DNA of 64,000 nucleotides from Chloroflexota bacterium (GCA_919901745.1 CAKKPP010000003.1:74840-138839); one strand, 5' to 3'; positions 20,229 through 29,800 are shown, counted from the stretch's first letter. Numbers and translations are program-made. Notes: generated by a model from the sequence alone, not told the origin.

Positions 20229-21575
20229 GTGGCTGATGCCCGCCCGTTCCACTGGGAGTACCGCCCGGAGCCGATCACCCGGGAGATCTTTCGGGTCGAA
20301 GGCGGACGGCCCCTGCTCGGCATCGTGCCGATCAGCGGCGCCAAGAACGCAGCGCTGAAGCTCCTTGCCGCCGCGGTCCTCACGGGCGAGCGGTGCCGGT
20401 TCGAGAACGTCCCCGAGATCGAGGACGTCCGCGTCATGGCTGAGACGCTGGCTGATCTCGGCGTGCTCGTCGAGCACCCGGCCCCCAACATCTACGAGAT
20501 CGCCTCCGGCGACGTCGAGTGGCTCTTCGTGCCGCTCGAGGCCGCCGCCAGGATGCGGGCGAGCTTCATGCTCCTGGGGCCGCTCCTGACCCGATTCGGC
20601 CGGGTGATCATCAGCAACCCGGGCGGCGACCGGATCGGGCGCCGCCCCGTGGACCTCCACGTGGACGCGATGCGCGCCCTCGGAGCCGATATCGAGTATC
20701 GCAACGGTTACTACTTCGCGACGTCGCCCGGTCGCCTCCGCGGCGCCGACGTGACATTCCCGCTGGTCTCGGTGATGGGGACCGAGAACGCGATGCTGGC
20801 GGCGACGCTGGCCTCGGGCAAGACGACGATCCGTCCGGCTGCCCAGGAGCCGGAGGTCGACGATCTCATCGCGTTTCTCCAGGCGATGGGCGCAGCCGTC
20901 AGCCGGACGTCCCCCGACACGATCGAGGTCGAGGGCCGCCGGCGCCTTCGCGGCGCCAGCCATCGCGTGGTGCCCGACCGGATCGAGGCCGGCACGTTCG
21001 CGGTGGCGGCCGCGGTCACGGGTGGTCGGGTCACGCTCGAGGGATCGCGCCCGGAACACCTCCCCGCGTTCCTCGACGTCCTCGACCGGTGTGGGGTCCA
21101 GTTCGCCACCGGACAGGACTCGATCACGATCGATGCCACGACCGTTGGGCCGGGGATGTTCCGCCCCTGCGCCATCGAGACCGGGCCCTATCCCGGACTG
21201 GCCACGGATCTGCAGCCGCCGCTGTGTGTGCTCCTGACCCAGGCCGATGGCCGCTCGACCATCCACGAGACGATCTTCGAGGATCGCCTGGAGTGGATGA
21301 GCGCGTTGCGCAGGATGGGCGCTCGGATCAGCATCCACGGCGGTCACGAGGCGACGATTGCCGGACCGGCGCGGCTGCATGGGGCCGAGACAGAGATCGG
21401 CGATCTCCGTGCGGGTGCCTCGCTCATCCTGGCGGCTCTCGCCGCCGAGGGCACCTCCACGATCCACGGCGCACACCACGTCCAGCGTGGGTATGAGAAC
21501 ATCGAGCGGAAGTTCCTGGACCTCGGCGCCAGGATCGAGCGCCTCGAAGAAGGGACTGTTTCCACCACCTCATGA
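20229..21575 (+). CDS. murA: UDP-N-acetylglucosamine 1-carboxyvinyltransferase (MurA), Cys-to-Asp active site
   Basis: 448 aa from the GTG at 20229, giving a roughly 20-residue extension before the conserved '[26 protein letters not shown]'. First committed step of peptidoglycan synthesis: enolpyruvyl transfer from PEP to UDP-GlcNAc. The catalytic loop reads '[15 protein letters not shown]': the Cys normally found in PGGC is Asp134 (codon GAC 20628-20630). In Mycobacterium and Chlamydia the same Cys-to-Asp change keeps activity and confers fosfomycin insensitivity, so the same is expected here. The gene is read from the atp operon (5-nt gap) and overlaps mreB (ATGA). Confidence 0.93.
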   Translation: MADARPFHWEYRPEPITREIFRVEGGRPLLGIVPISGAKNAALKLLAAAVLTGERCRFENVPEIEDVRVMAETLADLGVLVEHPAPNIYEIASGDVEWLFVPLEAAARMRASFMLLGPLLTRFGRVIISNPGGDRIGRRPVDLHVDAMRALGADIEYRNGYYFATSPGRLRGADVTFPLVSVMGTENAMLAATLASGKTTIRPAAQEPEVDDLIAFLQAMGAAVSRTSPDTIEVEGRRRLRGASHRVVPDRIEAGTFAVAAAVTGGRVTLEGSRPEHLPAFLDVLDRCGVQFATGQDSITIDATTVGPGMFRPCAIETGPYPGLATDLQPPLCVLLTQADGRSTIHETIFEDRLEWMSALRRMGARISIHGGHEATIAGPARLHGAETEIGDLRAGASLILAALAAEGTSTIHGAHHVQRGYENIERKFLDLGARIERLEEGTVSTTS

Positions 21576-22570
21576 AAATCGGTATCGACCTCGGCACGGC
21601 CAACGTGCTCGTCTACGTCAAGGGCAAGGGGATCGTGATCCAGGAGCCCTCGGTCGTCGCGGTGAGCGATGACAATCGCATCGTGGCCGTCGGCCAGGAA
21701 GCGCGCGAGATGATCGGCCGGACCCCCGGCAACATCACCGCCATCCGCCCGATGAAGGACGGCGTCATCGCCGACTACGTCATCACCGAAGCGATGCTCC
21801 GATACTTCATCGGCAAGGCCACCAAGGGTTCAATGATGTTCAGCCGACCCGAGGTCATGATCAGCGTCCCCGCCGGCGTGACGTCGGTTGAGAAGCGGGC
21901 CGTGCGCGACGCCGCGCTGAAGGCGGGGGCGCGCTCGGCCTACCTCATCGAGGAGCCGCTTGCGGCGGCGATCGGGGCCAACGTGCCCATCTCGGGGCCG
22001 TCGGGAAACATGGTCATCGACATCGGTGGCGGGACGAGCGAGATCGCGGTCATCGCCCTCGGTGGCATCGTGGTCTCAACCTCGCTGCGGGTCGGCGGCA
22101 ACAAGTTCGACGACGCCATCGCGACCTACATCCGCAAGAAGTACAACCTGCTCGTCGGCGACCGGACGGCCGAGGAAGTGAAGATCGCGATCGGGACCGC
22201 GCTGCCGCTCGAGCGCGAGCTGTCGATGGAGGTCCGCGGGCGCGACCTCATCGCGGGGCTGCCGCGAACGATCCCGATCACGAGTTCGGAGGTCATGGAG
22301 GCGATCGAGGCGCCGCTCCAGCAACTCGTCGGGGCTGTCCGCCAGGTCCTGGAGCAGACGCCACCGGAGCTGTCGAGCGACATCATCGACAAGGGCATGG
22401 TCATGTCCGGGGGTGGCGCGCTGCTGCGCAACATCGACAAACTGCTGACCCAGGTCACCGGCGTGCCCTGCCACGTGGCCGAGAATGCGCTCAACTGCGT
22501 CGCCCTGGGCACGGGGCTCGCCCTGGAGCACTTCGACTTCTTCAAGAAGTCGCTCGTCCAGGCCGTCTGA
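21572..22570 (+). CDS. mreB: Rod-shape protein MreB/Mbl
   Basis: 332 aa actin-like ATPase. Starts [20 protein letters not shown] (phosphate-1), with '[17 protein letters not shown]' (phosphate-2) and '[16 protein letters not shown]' (adenosine). ATGA overlap with murA couples wall synthesis and its cytoskeletal organiser. No mreC/mreD follows. The sequence resembles Mbl-like single MreBs of Gram-positive-type bacteria. Confidence 0.94.
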   Translation: MKIGIDLGTANVLVYVKGKGIVIQEPSVVAVSDDNRIVAVGQEAREMIGRTPGNITAIRPMKDGVIADYVITEAMLRYFIGKATKGSMMFSRPEVMISVPAGVTSVEKRAVRDAALKAGARSAYLIEEPLAAAIGANVPISGPSGNMVIDIGGGTSEIAVIALGGIVVSTSLRVGGNKFDDAIATYIRKKYNLLVGDRTAEEVKIAIGTALPLERELSMEVRGRDLIAGLPRTIPITSSEVMEAIEAPLQQLVGAVRQVLEQTPPELSSDIIDKGMVMSGGGALLRNIDKLLTQVTGVPCHVAENALNCVALGTGLALEHFDFFKKSLVQAV

Positions 22571-22578
22571 CCAGCCCC

Positions 22579-23307
22579 ATGTTCGACGCGGGCCCGGTCA
22601 CCGCCAGGCGAGCGTTCGTCGACCTGCACTGCCACACCAACGCATCGTTCGATTCGCTGTCGAATCCCGCCCGAGTTGCCCGGATCGCCGCGGCCCGCGG
22701 ACTGACCCATCTGGCGATCACCGATCATGACCGGATCGACGGTGCGCTCCGCGCCCGGGACGCGGCGCCGACGGGCCTCACGATCCTGGTGGGCGAGGAG
22801 ATCCGGACCCGAGAGGGTGACCTCATCGGCCTGTTCCTGGATGAGCCCGTTCCCCCAGGGCTGTCCGCGGCCGAGGCGATCCTCGCCGTCCGAGGCCAGG
22901 GTGGACTCGTCGGCATCCCGCACCCGTTCGATCGGTTCCGCGGGTCGCTGCTGCGCGATGAGACGATGATCGCCGTGGCGGCCGAGGCGGACTGGATCGA
23001 GGGACACAACGCGCGCCTCATCGGAAGCGGCAACGAGCGTGCGGCGGCCCTCGCCCGGGAGTTGGCTCGGCCGGCCGTCGCCGTGTCCGACGCGCACACC
23101 TTGATCGAGGTCGGGACTGCGTCCACCGCGCTCGACGGGGATCCGTCGACGCCCGCCGGCCTGCTCGCGGCGCTGGCCGGCCGGATCGATCTCCAGCCGG
23201 GGCGAGGGTCGATCCTGCTGCGGGCTGTGACGCCCATGGCCAAGCTCATCCAGCTGGTTCGCGGCAACGGGCGTATCCGGCCCGTCGATCACCCTGTGGC
23301 CCGATGA
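22579..23307 (+). CDS. PHP-domain phosphoesterase
   Basis: 242 aa. PHP motifs 'VDLHCHTNASFDS' (DxHxH), 'GLTHLAITDHDRIDGA', 'GEEIRTREGDLIGLF', 'GIPHPFDRF' and 'AVSDAHTLIEVG' supply the metal-binding His/Asp set. This YciV/TrpH-like arrangement hydrolyses phosphoesters such as 3',5'-nucleoside bisphosphates or short RNA. Starts 8 nt after mreB. Substrate not determined. Confidence 0.85.
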   Translation: MFDAGPVTARRAFVDLHCHTNASFDSLSNPARVARIAAARGLTHLAITDHDRIDGALRARDAAPTGLTILVGEEIRTREGDLIGLFLDEPVPPGLSAAEAILAVRGQGGLVGIPHPFDRFRGSLLRDETMIAVAAEADWIEGHNARLIGSGNERAAALARELARPAVAVSDAHTLIEVGTASTALDGDPSTPAGLLAALAGRIDLQPGRGSILLRAVTPMAKLIQLVRGNGRIRPVDHPVAR

Positions 23308-23357
23308 CGAGCGACGGGCAGGACCATCGACGGATGGCCGGCTCCTCGCGCGACGGG

Positions 23358-23363
23358 TACCGT
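23358..23363 (+). promoter_or_regulatory. -10 box TACCGT, leaderless-type
   Basis: TACCGT lies 8 nt before the ATG at 23372, the same geometry as other leaderless starts in the window. Confidence 0.4.
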
Positions 23364-23371
23364 CACCGCAC

Positions 23372-24478
23372 ATGACCGCACTGGACCCAACCCCCGATCC
23401 GTCGCCGGACGCCCTCGAGCCGACGATCAGCGCCGATCAGGTGTCGCTGTCGCGTCGCCTGCGTCAACCGCGGACCATCCTTTCGATCGTCCTCCCGATC
23501 GGGCTCCTCGCTCTGTTCGTCCGAAGCCTGCCCGGGTTCCAGCTGGATGCCCTCCCCGGCAAGATCCTGAGTGCCCAGCCGGCGCTGCTCCTGGCGGCCT
23601 TTGTCGTGTTCTACCTCGGGTTCCCGCTGCGCGGCCTGCGCTGGGCGACGCTTGTCCGGCGCACCGGGTTCCCGCTGCGGACCAGGGACGCGACCGAGAT
23701 CATCTTCATCAGCTGGCTCGTCAACTGCCTCGTTCCCGCAAAGCTCGGCGACATCTATCGCGCGTACCTGCTCAAGATCAACACCACGGTGTCGCTGTCT
23801 CGCACGTTTGGGACGGTGTTCATCGAGCGCGTCCTGGACCTCTTCGCCATCGCCGTCCTGGGCATGGCAGCCGGCCTGATCAGCTTCCGTTCAGGGCTTC
23901 CGACCGAGGTCCAGATCGTGCTCGGGATCGGGATCGTGGTCGTCGTGCTCCTGGCCGTCGGACTGGTCACGCTGCGCAATGCCGGGCGACGGATCCTCAT
24001 TGCCCTGCCCATCCCGCACACGATCGTGGACTTCTACGATCGTTTCGAGGAGGGTGTCTTTGCCGCCGTCGATCTCCGGGCGCTGCCCAGGCTGGTCGTT
24101 CTGACCGGCCTCATCTGGGGCATCGAGGCCGCGCGGCTCTACCTCGTTGTCGCGGCGTTCGGTTTTCCCGACGTCCACCTGGGGATCAGCGGGGCGTTCT
24201 TCGTCGCCCTTGCGGGCGCGCTCCTGACGGCGGTTCCGCTGACTCCCGCCGGGATCGGCGTTGTCGAGGCCGGTGTCGTGGGTCTGCTGACCCTGCTCTA
24301 CGGAGTACCTCAGACCGAAGCGCTGGCCATCGTCCTGGTCGATCGTTCCATCAGCGTTCTTTCGATCATCGCCATCGGCTCGGTCGCGTACGCGGTGTCT
24401 CCGCGGCGACGTGGGGCCGGCCTGCCCGACGCGAACGGCGCATCACCTGGCGCCGCCCCGGGCCCGGTTCCGGGCTGA
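23372..24478 (+). CDS. Flippase-like integral membrane protein (LPG synthase TM family, UPF0104)
   Basis: 368 aa, about eight hydrophobic segments. 'YLGFPLRGLRWATLVRRTGF' and 'WLVNCLVPAKLGDIYRAYLLK' followed by 'TFGTVFIERVLDLFAIAVLG' and 'LLTAVPLTPAGIGVVEAGVVG' are the core motifs of PF03706 (AglD/MprF-like N-terminal domain). Members flip lipid-linked or amino-acylated lipids. No catalytic lysyl-transferase domain is present. A Pro-rich cytoplasmic N-terminus and Gly/Pro-rich C-terminus flank the membrane part. Confidence 0.85.
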   Translation: MTALDPTPDPSPDALEPTISADQVSLSRRLRQPRTILSIVLPIGLLALFVRSLPGFQLDALPGKILSAQPALLLAAFVVFYLGFPLRGLRWATLVRRTGFPLRTRDATEIIFISWLVNCLVPAKLGDIYRAYLLKINTTVSLSRTFGTVFIERVLDLFAIAVLGMAAGLISFRSGLPTEVQIVLGIGIVVVVLLAVGLVTLRNAGRRILIALPIPHTIVDFYDRFEEGVFAAVDLRALPRLVVLTGLIWGIEAARLYLVVAAFGFPDVHLGISGAFFVALAGALLTAVPLTPAGIGVVEAGVVGLLTLLYGVPQTEALAIVLVDRSISVLSIIAIGSVAYAVSPRRRGAGLPDANGASPGAAPGPVPG

Positions 24479-24562
24479 CACACGGACGACCCTGCCCAGC
24501 GGTAGATGGCTCGAGACGAGGCGCTGGGGTTGCCGTGGGCGTCGGGCCCGATGCCCGAGCGC

Positions 24563-24614
24563 GGGGGTACTAGGACCCCCGGCCGATCCAGGGGGTGCGG
24601 TGCCGGACCGCACC
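24563..24614 (+). other. Two perfect hairpins in intergenic region
   Basis: GGGGGT (24563-24568) pairs with ACCCCC (24575-24580). GGTGCGG (24594-24600) pairs with CCGCACC (24608-24614). Neither has a T-run. They may stop transcription of the flippase gene or form part of a structured 5' region of the regulator gene at 24763. The rest of 24479-24762 contains no gene I can support. Confidence 0.5.
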
Positions 24615-24707
24615 GCCGCACACCGCACTCCTCCGACCCCCGCTGCCGCGGCCACGCTCCGGCACCCGGTACCAACGGGTGATGTGGAAGCGGGGCAGGC
24701 AGGCCCG

Positions 24708-24734
24708 ATAGTGCCGGTGTCGCGAACTTTCGCG
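24708..24734 (+). promoter_or_regulatory. Candidate promoter and operator of the XRE gene
   Basis: GATAGT (24708-24713) is a possible -10 box. Right behind it lies the perfect palindrome CGCGAA-CT-TTCGCG (24721-24734), at the expected transcription start. The spacing suits autorepression by the HTH protein encoded 29 nt downstream (inference). Confidence 0.45.
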
Positions 24735-24762
24735 GCACACCGACGAAGCGGCGCGGAGACCC

Positions 24763-25314
24763 ATGACCAGCCAAAGCGGACGAGCCTTCAACGAGTGGCT
24801 GCGGGCCCAGCTCAAGGCCAAGAAGATGTCACAACGTCAGCTTGCCCTGCAATCGGGCGTGGACCATTCCACGATTTCGCGGCTGATTCGCGGCGATCGA
24901 ATGCCGTCGCTGGGTACCGCCACCAAGCTGGCTCGCGGCCTGCGCGAGCTCCGGGACGATAGCGAGATCCCGGCCTACCTCGGCCAGGTGTCGTCGGGGT
25001 CGTCCAACCCCACGGCGCGTGTCGAGTACGCACTTCGGGCCGACGACCTCCTCTCGGACGCGCAGGTCCGCCAGATCATGGAGTACTACCTCGCGGTACG
25101 GATGCGCCACTTCGGTCGCGCGTATGTCCCGCCGCAGGATGGATCGCTCCGGTCGAACGAACCGACGCGGCGCACCGAGCCCGTACCTGAGCGCACGATC
25201 CAGCGCACCGCTACAAACGTGGCGCCCGGAGTGGGCGTCGGCGCCGGCGGAGGGCGTGGCGTGCCCGCCCGACCGGTCGGACGCCCAACCGGACGCACGC
25301 CGGGTCGGTACTAG
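24763..25314 (+). CDS. XRE-family helix-turn-helix regulator
   Basis: 183 aa. HTH_3 domain at residues about 8-62: 'WLRAQLKAKKMSQRQLALQ', then recognition helix 'VDHSTISRLIRGDRMPSL'. Residues 83-125 are a helical region; the last 60 residues are Arg/Pro/Gly-rich and probably disordered. GGAGA precedes the ATG. It stands alone between the flippase and a strong terminator, with a palindrome just upstream. Targets unknown. Confidence 0.85.
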   Translation: MTSQSGRAFNEWLRAQLKAKKMSQRQLALQSGVDHSTISRLIRGDRMPSLGTATKLARGLRELRDDSEIPAYLGQVSSGSSNPTARVEYALRADDLLSDAQVRQIMEYYLAVRMRHFGRAYVPPQDGSLRSNEPTRRTEPVPERTIQRTATNVAPGVGVGAGGGRGVPARPVGRPTGRTPGRY

Positions 25315-25391
25315 GAACCCAACCGCAAGAACGCGGCTTCAGCGACTACAACATGGCCCGGATCGCCCTCCACGTCCGGGTCTCGGGGACA

Positions 25392-25424
25392 GCGAACGCC
25401 GGCCTCTGGGGGGCCGGCGTTCGC
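25392..25424. terminator. Strong bidirectional-looking terminator
   Basis: A perfect 13-bp stem, 25392-25404 with 25412-25424 (GCGAACGCCGGCC and its complement), with a 7-nt loop and then TCTTTG. It separates the plus-strand XRE gene from the end of the minus-strand GT-C gene 7 nt away. Confidence 0.8.
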
Positions 25425-25430
25425 TCTTTG

Positions 25431-27206
25431 TCAGGGAGCGGCTGCGTCCGACGAGTTCTCGATCGATAGATAGACGGAGATCACCGTCCGCGGGGAGGCC
25501 TCGAAGCGATCGGCGAGATACAGCGATGCCGCATCGCGCTGGCCTCGCAGATACTCGTCCTCTGCCGGACCCCCGCAGCGCGCCAGGAGCACCGCCTCGA
25601 ACAGGCGATCACACACGATGACCAACGCGTCAGTTCGCGGGTCGGCGTCTGGACTGCCCAGCGCGTCTGGCCCGGTGGCGCTGCGAACGGGATGACCGGC
25701 CCGCACCAGGGGAAACGCGTACGCTCCCGTGCCCTTGAAGCGCGGCAGACCGCTCAGGACGATGGGGCGGCCGCCTGCGGATGCGACCACTCTCGTCGCT
25801 GCACTGCTTGCGCCTGGCCAGCCAAGGTCCGCCGAAACGGTCGGTGACCAGCGGCCGATGTCGACCAGCAACAGGGCCCCCAGGGCGATGGTCACGAGCA
25901 CCGCTCCGGCTGCATCGCGGCCGGGGCGCTGGCCGCGACCGCGGGCCACCGCGGCCAGGCCCAGGCCGCCCAGGGTGAACACCATCGGGTCCACGAAGGC
26001 GTGGTAGTGATCGTTCGGGAGTCCCGGGATCACCGACGTGAGGCCCTGTGCCGCGACGGTCAGGAATGCCGCACTCCACGCCACGCTGAGCGCGAACCAG
26101 CGGACCGCGTGGCGCTCCGCCGGGTCGCTTGATCGCCAGCGCCAGGCCACAGTGGCGATGATTCCCATGCTCGCAAGAAGGCCCGGAATCGCCGCGTCGG
26201 TGATGAGTCCAACCAGCGGCCAGCTGACGATCCGAAGGAACACGATCAGGAGGCGGCTGACCGGGTCGAGCGACTCCGCCGCCCGAGGTTCGGACAGGTA
26301 CGCCAGGGCCGCGCGCGTCTCCGCGAAGTTGGTGGTCAACTCGTTCACGATGAGCGGCACGTACAGCGCCACGATCAGGCCGACCGCGGCGAGCCCGGCG
26401 AGCGCGGCCCGTCTCCGATCGAAGGTCGCCCCAGGGCTGCCCCGCCGCCACCCCCAGATGAACAGGCCGACGACCGGCACCACCAGCCCGACCCCCAGAA
26501 CGTGCAGCTGCATGGTCAGTCCGACCCCGAGTCCTGACACGATCCACCAGCGCGTGCGACGACTCGTGTGGGCGCGCCATGCCCCGGCAAGGGCGATCGC
26601 CGCGGTCAGTGCGATCGCGTTCGGGTTCCACAGGAAGGTGGACGCCTCGATGGCGCTCGGGGATACCGCGATGAGCAGCCCCGCGATCGCACCGGCGAGG
26701 CGGCCTCCGATCGACCGAGCCAGCCACCACACGACGCCGACGGCCGCGGTTCCAGCGGCCGCGAGACCACTGACGACGATCGTCGGATCGGCCCTCGACA
26801 CGAACGCCAGCGGCGCCAGCAGGTAGTAGTAAACCGCCCCGTGATGGATGTCACCGATCGACGTCGGCGGTCCGAGCAGCGGAATCCGGCCATCGAAGAC
26901 GAGGGCGTGGAGAACCAGCATGTCGTGACCCTGATCTGCGTCCCACGCCCCGCGACCAGCCAGAAACGCGAAGCGCAGGACGGCGGCCACGAGGAGCAGG
27001 CCCAGCAACACCACACGATCGGGCGGCCCGGCCTCGAGCCACTCGCCCAATGGCGTCCCCGGTCGGACGGAGCGGTCGAGATGGCTGTCGTCGAGATGGC
27101 TGTCATTGCCGACGCGACGGTCGGTCGCACCGGCGGATCCCAGGCGGTGCGGCGCCACGACATGTGCGTCGGGCCGGTCGCGGGGCGGGTGTCCTGGCGT
27201 GGTCAC
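25431..27206 (-). CDS. Polytopic GT-C (GT39/ArnT-like) glycosyltransferase
   Basis: 591 aa with about a dozen hydrophobic segments after a 65-residue hydrophilic N-terminus that includes a duplicated SHLD motif. 'GAWDADQGHDMLVLHAL' near residue 86 provides the acidic motif in the first periplasmic loop that GT-C enzymes use to bind the divalent metal/lipid-phosphate sugar. 'NDHYHAFVDPMVF' is in a later loop. Likely transfers a sugar from a polyprenyl-phosphate donor on the outside of the membrane. GTG start overlaps the nfo stop (GTGA). Acceptor unknown. Confidence 0.75.
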   Translation of the reverse strand: MTTPGHPPRDRPDAHVVAPHRLGSAGATDRRVGNDSHLDDSHLDRSVRPGTPLGEWLEAGPPDRVVLLGLLLVAAVLRFAFLAGRGAWDADQGHDMLVLHALVFDGRIPLLGPPTSIGDIHHGAVYYYLLAPLAFVSRADPTIVVSGLAAAGTAAVGVVWWLARSIGGRLAGAIAGLLIAVSPSAIEASTFLWNPNAIALTAAIALAGAWRAHTSRRTRWWIVSGLGVGLTMQLHVLGVGLVVPVVGLFIWGWRRGSPGATFDRRRAALAGLAAVGLIVALYVPLIVNELTTNFAETRAALAYLSEPRAAESLDPVSRLLIVFLRIVSWPLVGLITDAAIPGLLASMGIIATVAWRWRSSDPAERHAVRWFALSVAWSAAFLTVAAQGLTSVIPGLPNDHYHAFVDPMVFTLGGLGLAAVARGRGQRPGRDAAGAVLVTIALGALLLVDIGRWSPTVSADLGWPGASSAATRVVASAGGRPIVLSGLPRFKGTGAYAFPLVRAGHPVRSATGPDALGSPDADPRTDALVIVCDRLFEAVLLARCGGPAEDEYLRGQRDAASLYLADRFEASPRTVISVYLSIENSSDAAAP

Positions 27207-28156
27207 GCGGGCGTCGCCGTGCGCCTCGAACGGCTTCCGGCCACGGGCAAGGCCCCGGGTGGCAGATCGTGAAGCGGGCGACCGGCCAGGAGGTCACGGG
27301 CACGGCCGACGTTGATCGCGTCGTAGCCCTCGTCCATCCCGGGCGTCTCGAGCAGGAACACGACGTGGCCGAGGCGACGATGTCGCACCAGGTGCCCAAG
27401 ACCGACGGGCCCGATCTGGCCGGCCCCGAGGTGTTCATGGCGATCCAGGCGAGATCCGAGCGCCGCCTTCGAATCGTTGAGATGAATGAGGCGAAGCCGA
27501 GACAGGCCGATGCTCTTGTCGAACTCCTCGACGACGCGCTCGACCTCGTCCGGATCGGAGATCGGCCGGCCGGCTCCCCAGAGGTGCGACGTGTCGAGGC
27601 AGAAACCGATGCGGTCCGCGGCAACGCCGCGCGCCGCGAGCGCATCGGCGATCCGCGCCAGCTCGTCGATGGTCGAGCCGACCGCCCAGCCGGACCCGGC
27701 CGCGTTCTCGAGGACGAGGGTGGCCGCGCCGGCTCCGGCGTCGACCGCGGCGAGAACACGGGCTGCTCCCTCCGCGATTCGGCGGATGCCATCCTCGATC
27801 GACGTGTCCCGGTGCGATCCGGTGTGCACGTTCACGAAGGCCGCTCCGAACGACGGCGCGACGCGCAGTTCGCTCTCGAGCAACGCAACGGATCGCTCGA
27901 AGAGATCGTCCGCCGGCCCGGCCAGATTGACGAGGTATGAGGCGTGAATGGCAACGGGGCCGATGTCGCGCTCCCTGAGCCGGGTTCGAAATGCCGCCTG
28001 CTCGGCGGGTGGCCCGGATCGTCGTCGCCAGGCCGTCGGATTGTCGGCAAAGATCTGGAGCGCATCCGCCCCGATCTCGTGCGCTCGGTCGACCGCCCGG
28101 ACCATCCCGGCTGCGAGGGGCAGGTGGGCGCCGACACGGGGGCGATGGGGATCCAT
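27203..28156 (-). CDS. nfo: Deoxyribonuclease IV / endonuclease IV
   Basis: 317 aa. AP endonuclease family 2 TIM-barrel: 'RVGAHLPLAAGM', 'LQIFADNPTAWRRR', 'VNVHTGSHRD', 'LVLENAAGSGWAVGS', 'FCLDTSHLWGAGRP', 'LIHLNDSKAALGSRLDRHEHLGAGQIG' hold the three-metal-site His/Glu/Asp residues. Repairs abasic sites. The start is set at 28156 (MDPHRPRVGAHL) because a leaderless -10 box lies 6 nt upstream and the family begins there; an in-frame extension to 28273 would carry 39 extra residues of low quality. Confidence 0.93.
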   Translation of the reverse strand: MDPHRPRVGAHLPLAAGMVRAVDRAHEIGADALQIFADNPTAWRRRSGPPAEQAAFRTRLRERDIGPVAIHASYLVNLAGPADDLFERSVALLESELRVAPSFGAAFVNVHTGSHRDTSIEDGIRRIAEGAARVLAAVDAGAGAATLVLENAAGSGWAVGSTIDELARIADALAARGVAADRIGFCLDTSHLWGAGRPISDPDEVERVVEEFDKSIGLSRLRLIHLNDSKAALGSRLDRHEHLGAGQIGPVGLGHLVRHRRLGHVVFLLETPGMDEGYDAINVGRARDLLAGRPLHDLPPGALPVAGSRSRRTATPA

Positions 28157-28162
28157 CGGCGC

Positions 28163-28168
28163 ATCGTA
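28163..28168 (-). promoter_or_regulatory. -10 box TACGAT, leaderless start of nfo
   Basis: On the minus strand TACGAT ends 6 nt before the ATG at 28156. Fixes the nfo start. Confidence 0.5.
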
Positions 28169-28307
28169 GCCGAGGCCGAGGCCGAGGCCGGGCCGACGTC
28201 GAATCCGGTGCGAGGTTGTCGCCTGCACGTGCGCCACGGAAGGCCGAGCATGGCCGCCCATGGCACCCACCAATCGAGGCCCGCCTCATGACCCGCGACG
28301 GCGGCAT

Positions 28308-28898
28308 CTACCGGCTCACGGACCCCCCGCCGCCTTTGGTGTAGTCGCCGGCGATCACCGGCTCGATCATCCCGTAGTCGCCGTCGCGGCGGCGATACAG
28401 CACGGCGACCTGTTCCGTCTCGGCGTTGACGAAGACAAAGAACGCATGGCCGAGCTCCTCCATCCGGACCACGGCGTCCTCGTCGAACATCGGCTCGATC
28501 GCGAAGCGCTTCATCTTGACGATGCGCCGTTCCCTGCCTGCGTCGGCCGTCCCGTCGGCGATCCGCCGCAGGATCTGCTTCTCCTCCTCGGCCCTCGCCC
28601 GAACGCGCGGCCGCGCCTTGACGTCGGCTGCCTGGCGCTCGAGTTTGTCGAGAACCTCGTCGACCCCGGCCTCATGGGTCGATGCGGTCGCGTGGCCGCG
28701 GATCGGCCGGCCGTCGATCACGATGCTGATCTCGACGATGTGCGATTCGGCGATGCTCCGCCGGCGCTCGACCGACAACTCGACAAGGACGTCCGTTCGA
28801 TCGTCGAGCATCCGCTCCATGCGTCGGACCTTCCGCTCGGCGTAGCCCCGAACCGCGTCCGGGACCTCGTAGTTCTTGCCCTTGACGATCGTCCGCAC
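28308..28898 (-). CDS. hpf: Long-form ribosome hibernation promoting factor
   Basis: 196 aa. N-terminal S30AE/HPF domain (residues 1-100, beginning MRTIVKGKNYEVPDAVRGYAERKV) and the C-terminal dimerisation domain ('IVKMKRFAIEPMFDEDAVVRMEELGHAFFVFVNAETEQ...YGMIEPV'), which lets long HPF dimerise 70S ribosomes into 100S particles during starvation. GGAGGTG precedes the GTG start. A TAGACT -10 box at 29002-29007 gives a leader of roughly 100 nt. Confidence 0.94.
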   Translation of the reverse strand: MRTIVKGKNYEVPDAVRGYAERKVRRMERMLDDRTDVLVELSVERRRSIAESHIVEISIVIDGRPIRGHATASTHEAGVDEVLDKLERQAADVKARPRVRARAEEEKQILRRIADGTADAGRERRIVKMKRFAIEPMFDEDAVVRMEELGHAFFVFVNAETEQVAVLYRRRDGDYGMIEPVIAGDYTKGGGGSVSR

Positions 28899-29001
28899 CG
28901 GTGCACCTCCATGGTTGGCTGCGGCGGCGGGGTCCGGCGACGTCCCCGGTTGGGCCGTTCGCTCGAGCGTGCCGGCCTCGAGAGTGCCGGCCCACGACCC
29001 G

Positions 29002-29007
29002 AGTCTA
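29002..29007 (-). promoter_or_regulatory. -10 box TAGACT of hpf
   Basis: Minus-strand TAGACT, with transcription expected near 28995. No clear -35 box. Confidence 0.4.
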
Positions 29008-29055
29008 CATCGAGCTCCGTCACCGCCCGACGTTGTGGCCCGCCGTCACCGCCCG

Positions 29056-29760
29056 TCAGCGCTCCCGGGCCACCGTGATGGCCGAGACGCCCAGGGCGCC
29101 CGCATCGAGCAACGCGGCGGCGCACCCGGCCAGGGTGGCGCCGGTCGTCACGACATCGTCGACAAGAATGATCCAGGCACGCCTCAACGTGGCCGCCGCC
29201 AGACCGGCCGCGGTCGGATCGGCGGCAAATGCGTCACCAAGATTCCCGAACCGAGCAGTTCGGTCGAGATCGAACTGGGCCACCGTCGCTCGCGTGCGCA
29301 CGACCAGGTCGGCTGCCGGCAGGTTGAGCTGGCGCGCGGCTACGGCCGCGATCAGACGCGCCTGATCGTACCCACGGGCTCGCACCCGCTCGGCGTCCGC
29401 CGGCACCGGCACGAGCACATCCCCGCCGACCCCTGCCGCCCGCCAGCGTCGTGCGACCGCCCCTCCGAACGGCTCTGCGAGACGCCGCTCGCCCCGGTAC
29501 TTGAGCGCATGGATCGCGCGACGAACGGCCCCCGAGTACGGGGCGCACCATTCGAGCTGGAGGAGTGGTGCCGGGGCTGGTGATGGCAGGCCGATCGGGA
29601 CACCGGGCGGCCGCGACAGCCTGACGTCGAGGTCGGTCACGCACGAAGCACAGAGCGAGCGGCCCTCCAGCCCGCAGCCGGCGCAGCTCGCCGGCAGCGC
29701 CAGATCGAGCGCCGCCGACGAGAGCCGGGCGATCGTCGCCGTGAGTCGTCGCTCGCGCAT
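29056..29760 (-). CDS. ComF-family phosphoribosyltransferase-like competence protein
   Basis: 234 aa from ATG 29760. N-terminal zinc finger C26xxC29...C37xxC40 (CAGCGLEGRSLCASC), central double-zinc/helix region, and the PRPP-binding motif 'IILVDDVVTTGATLAGCAAALL' near residues 195-216. In competent bacteria ComF acts in the cytosol in DNA uptake and interacts with helicase ComFA; no comFA is nearby. An upstream in-frame extension crosses the 25-bp tandem repeat and is not supported. Confidence 0.88.
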   Translation of the reverse strand: MRERRLTATIARLSSAALDLALPASCAGCGLEGRSLCASCVTDLDVRLSRPPGVPIGLPSPAPAPLLQLEWCAPYSGAVRRAIHALKYRGERRLAEPFGGAVARRWRAAGVGGDVLVPVPADAERVRARGYDQARLIAAVAARQLNLPAADLVVRTRATVAQFDLDRTARFGNLGDAFAADPTAAGLAAATLRRAWIILVDDVVTTGATLAGCAAALLDAGALGVSAITVARER

Positions 29761-29800
29761 GGGAACGAGGATCGTGGGGGACGCCGGCCGGCAACACATC

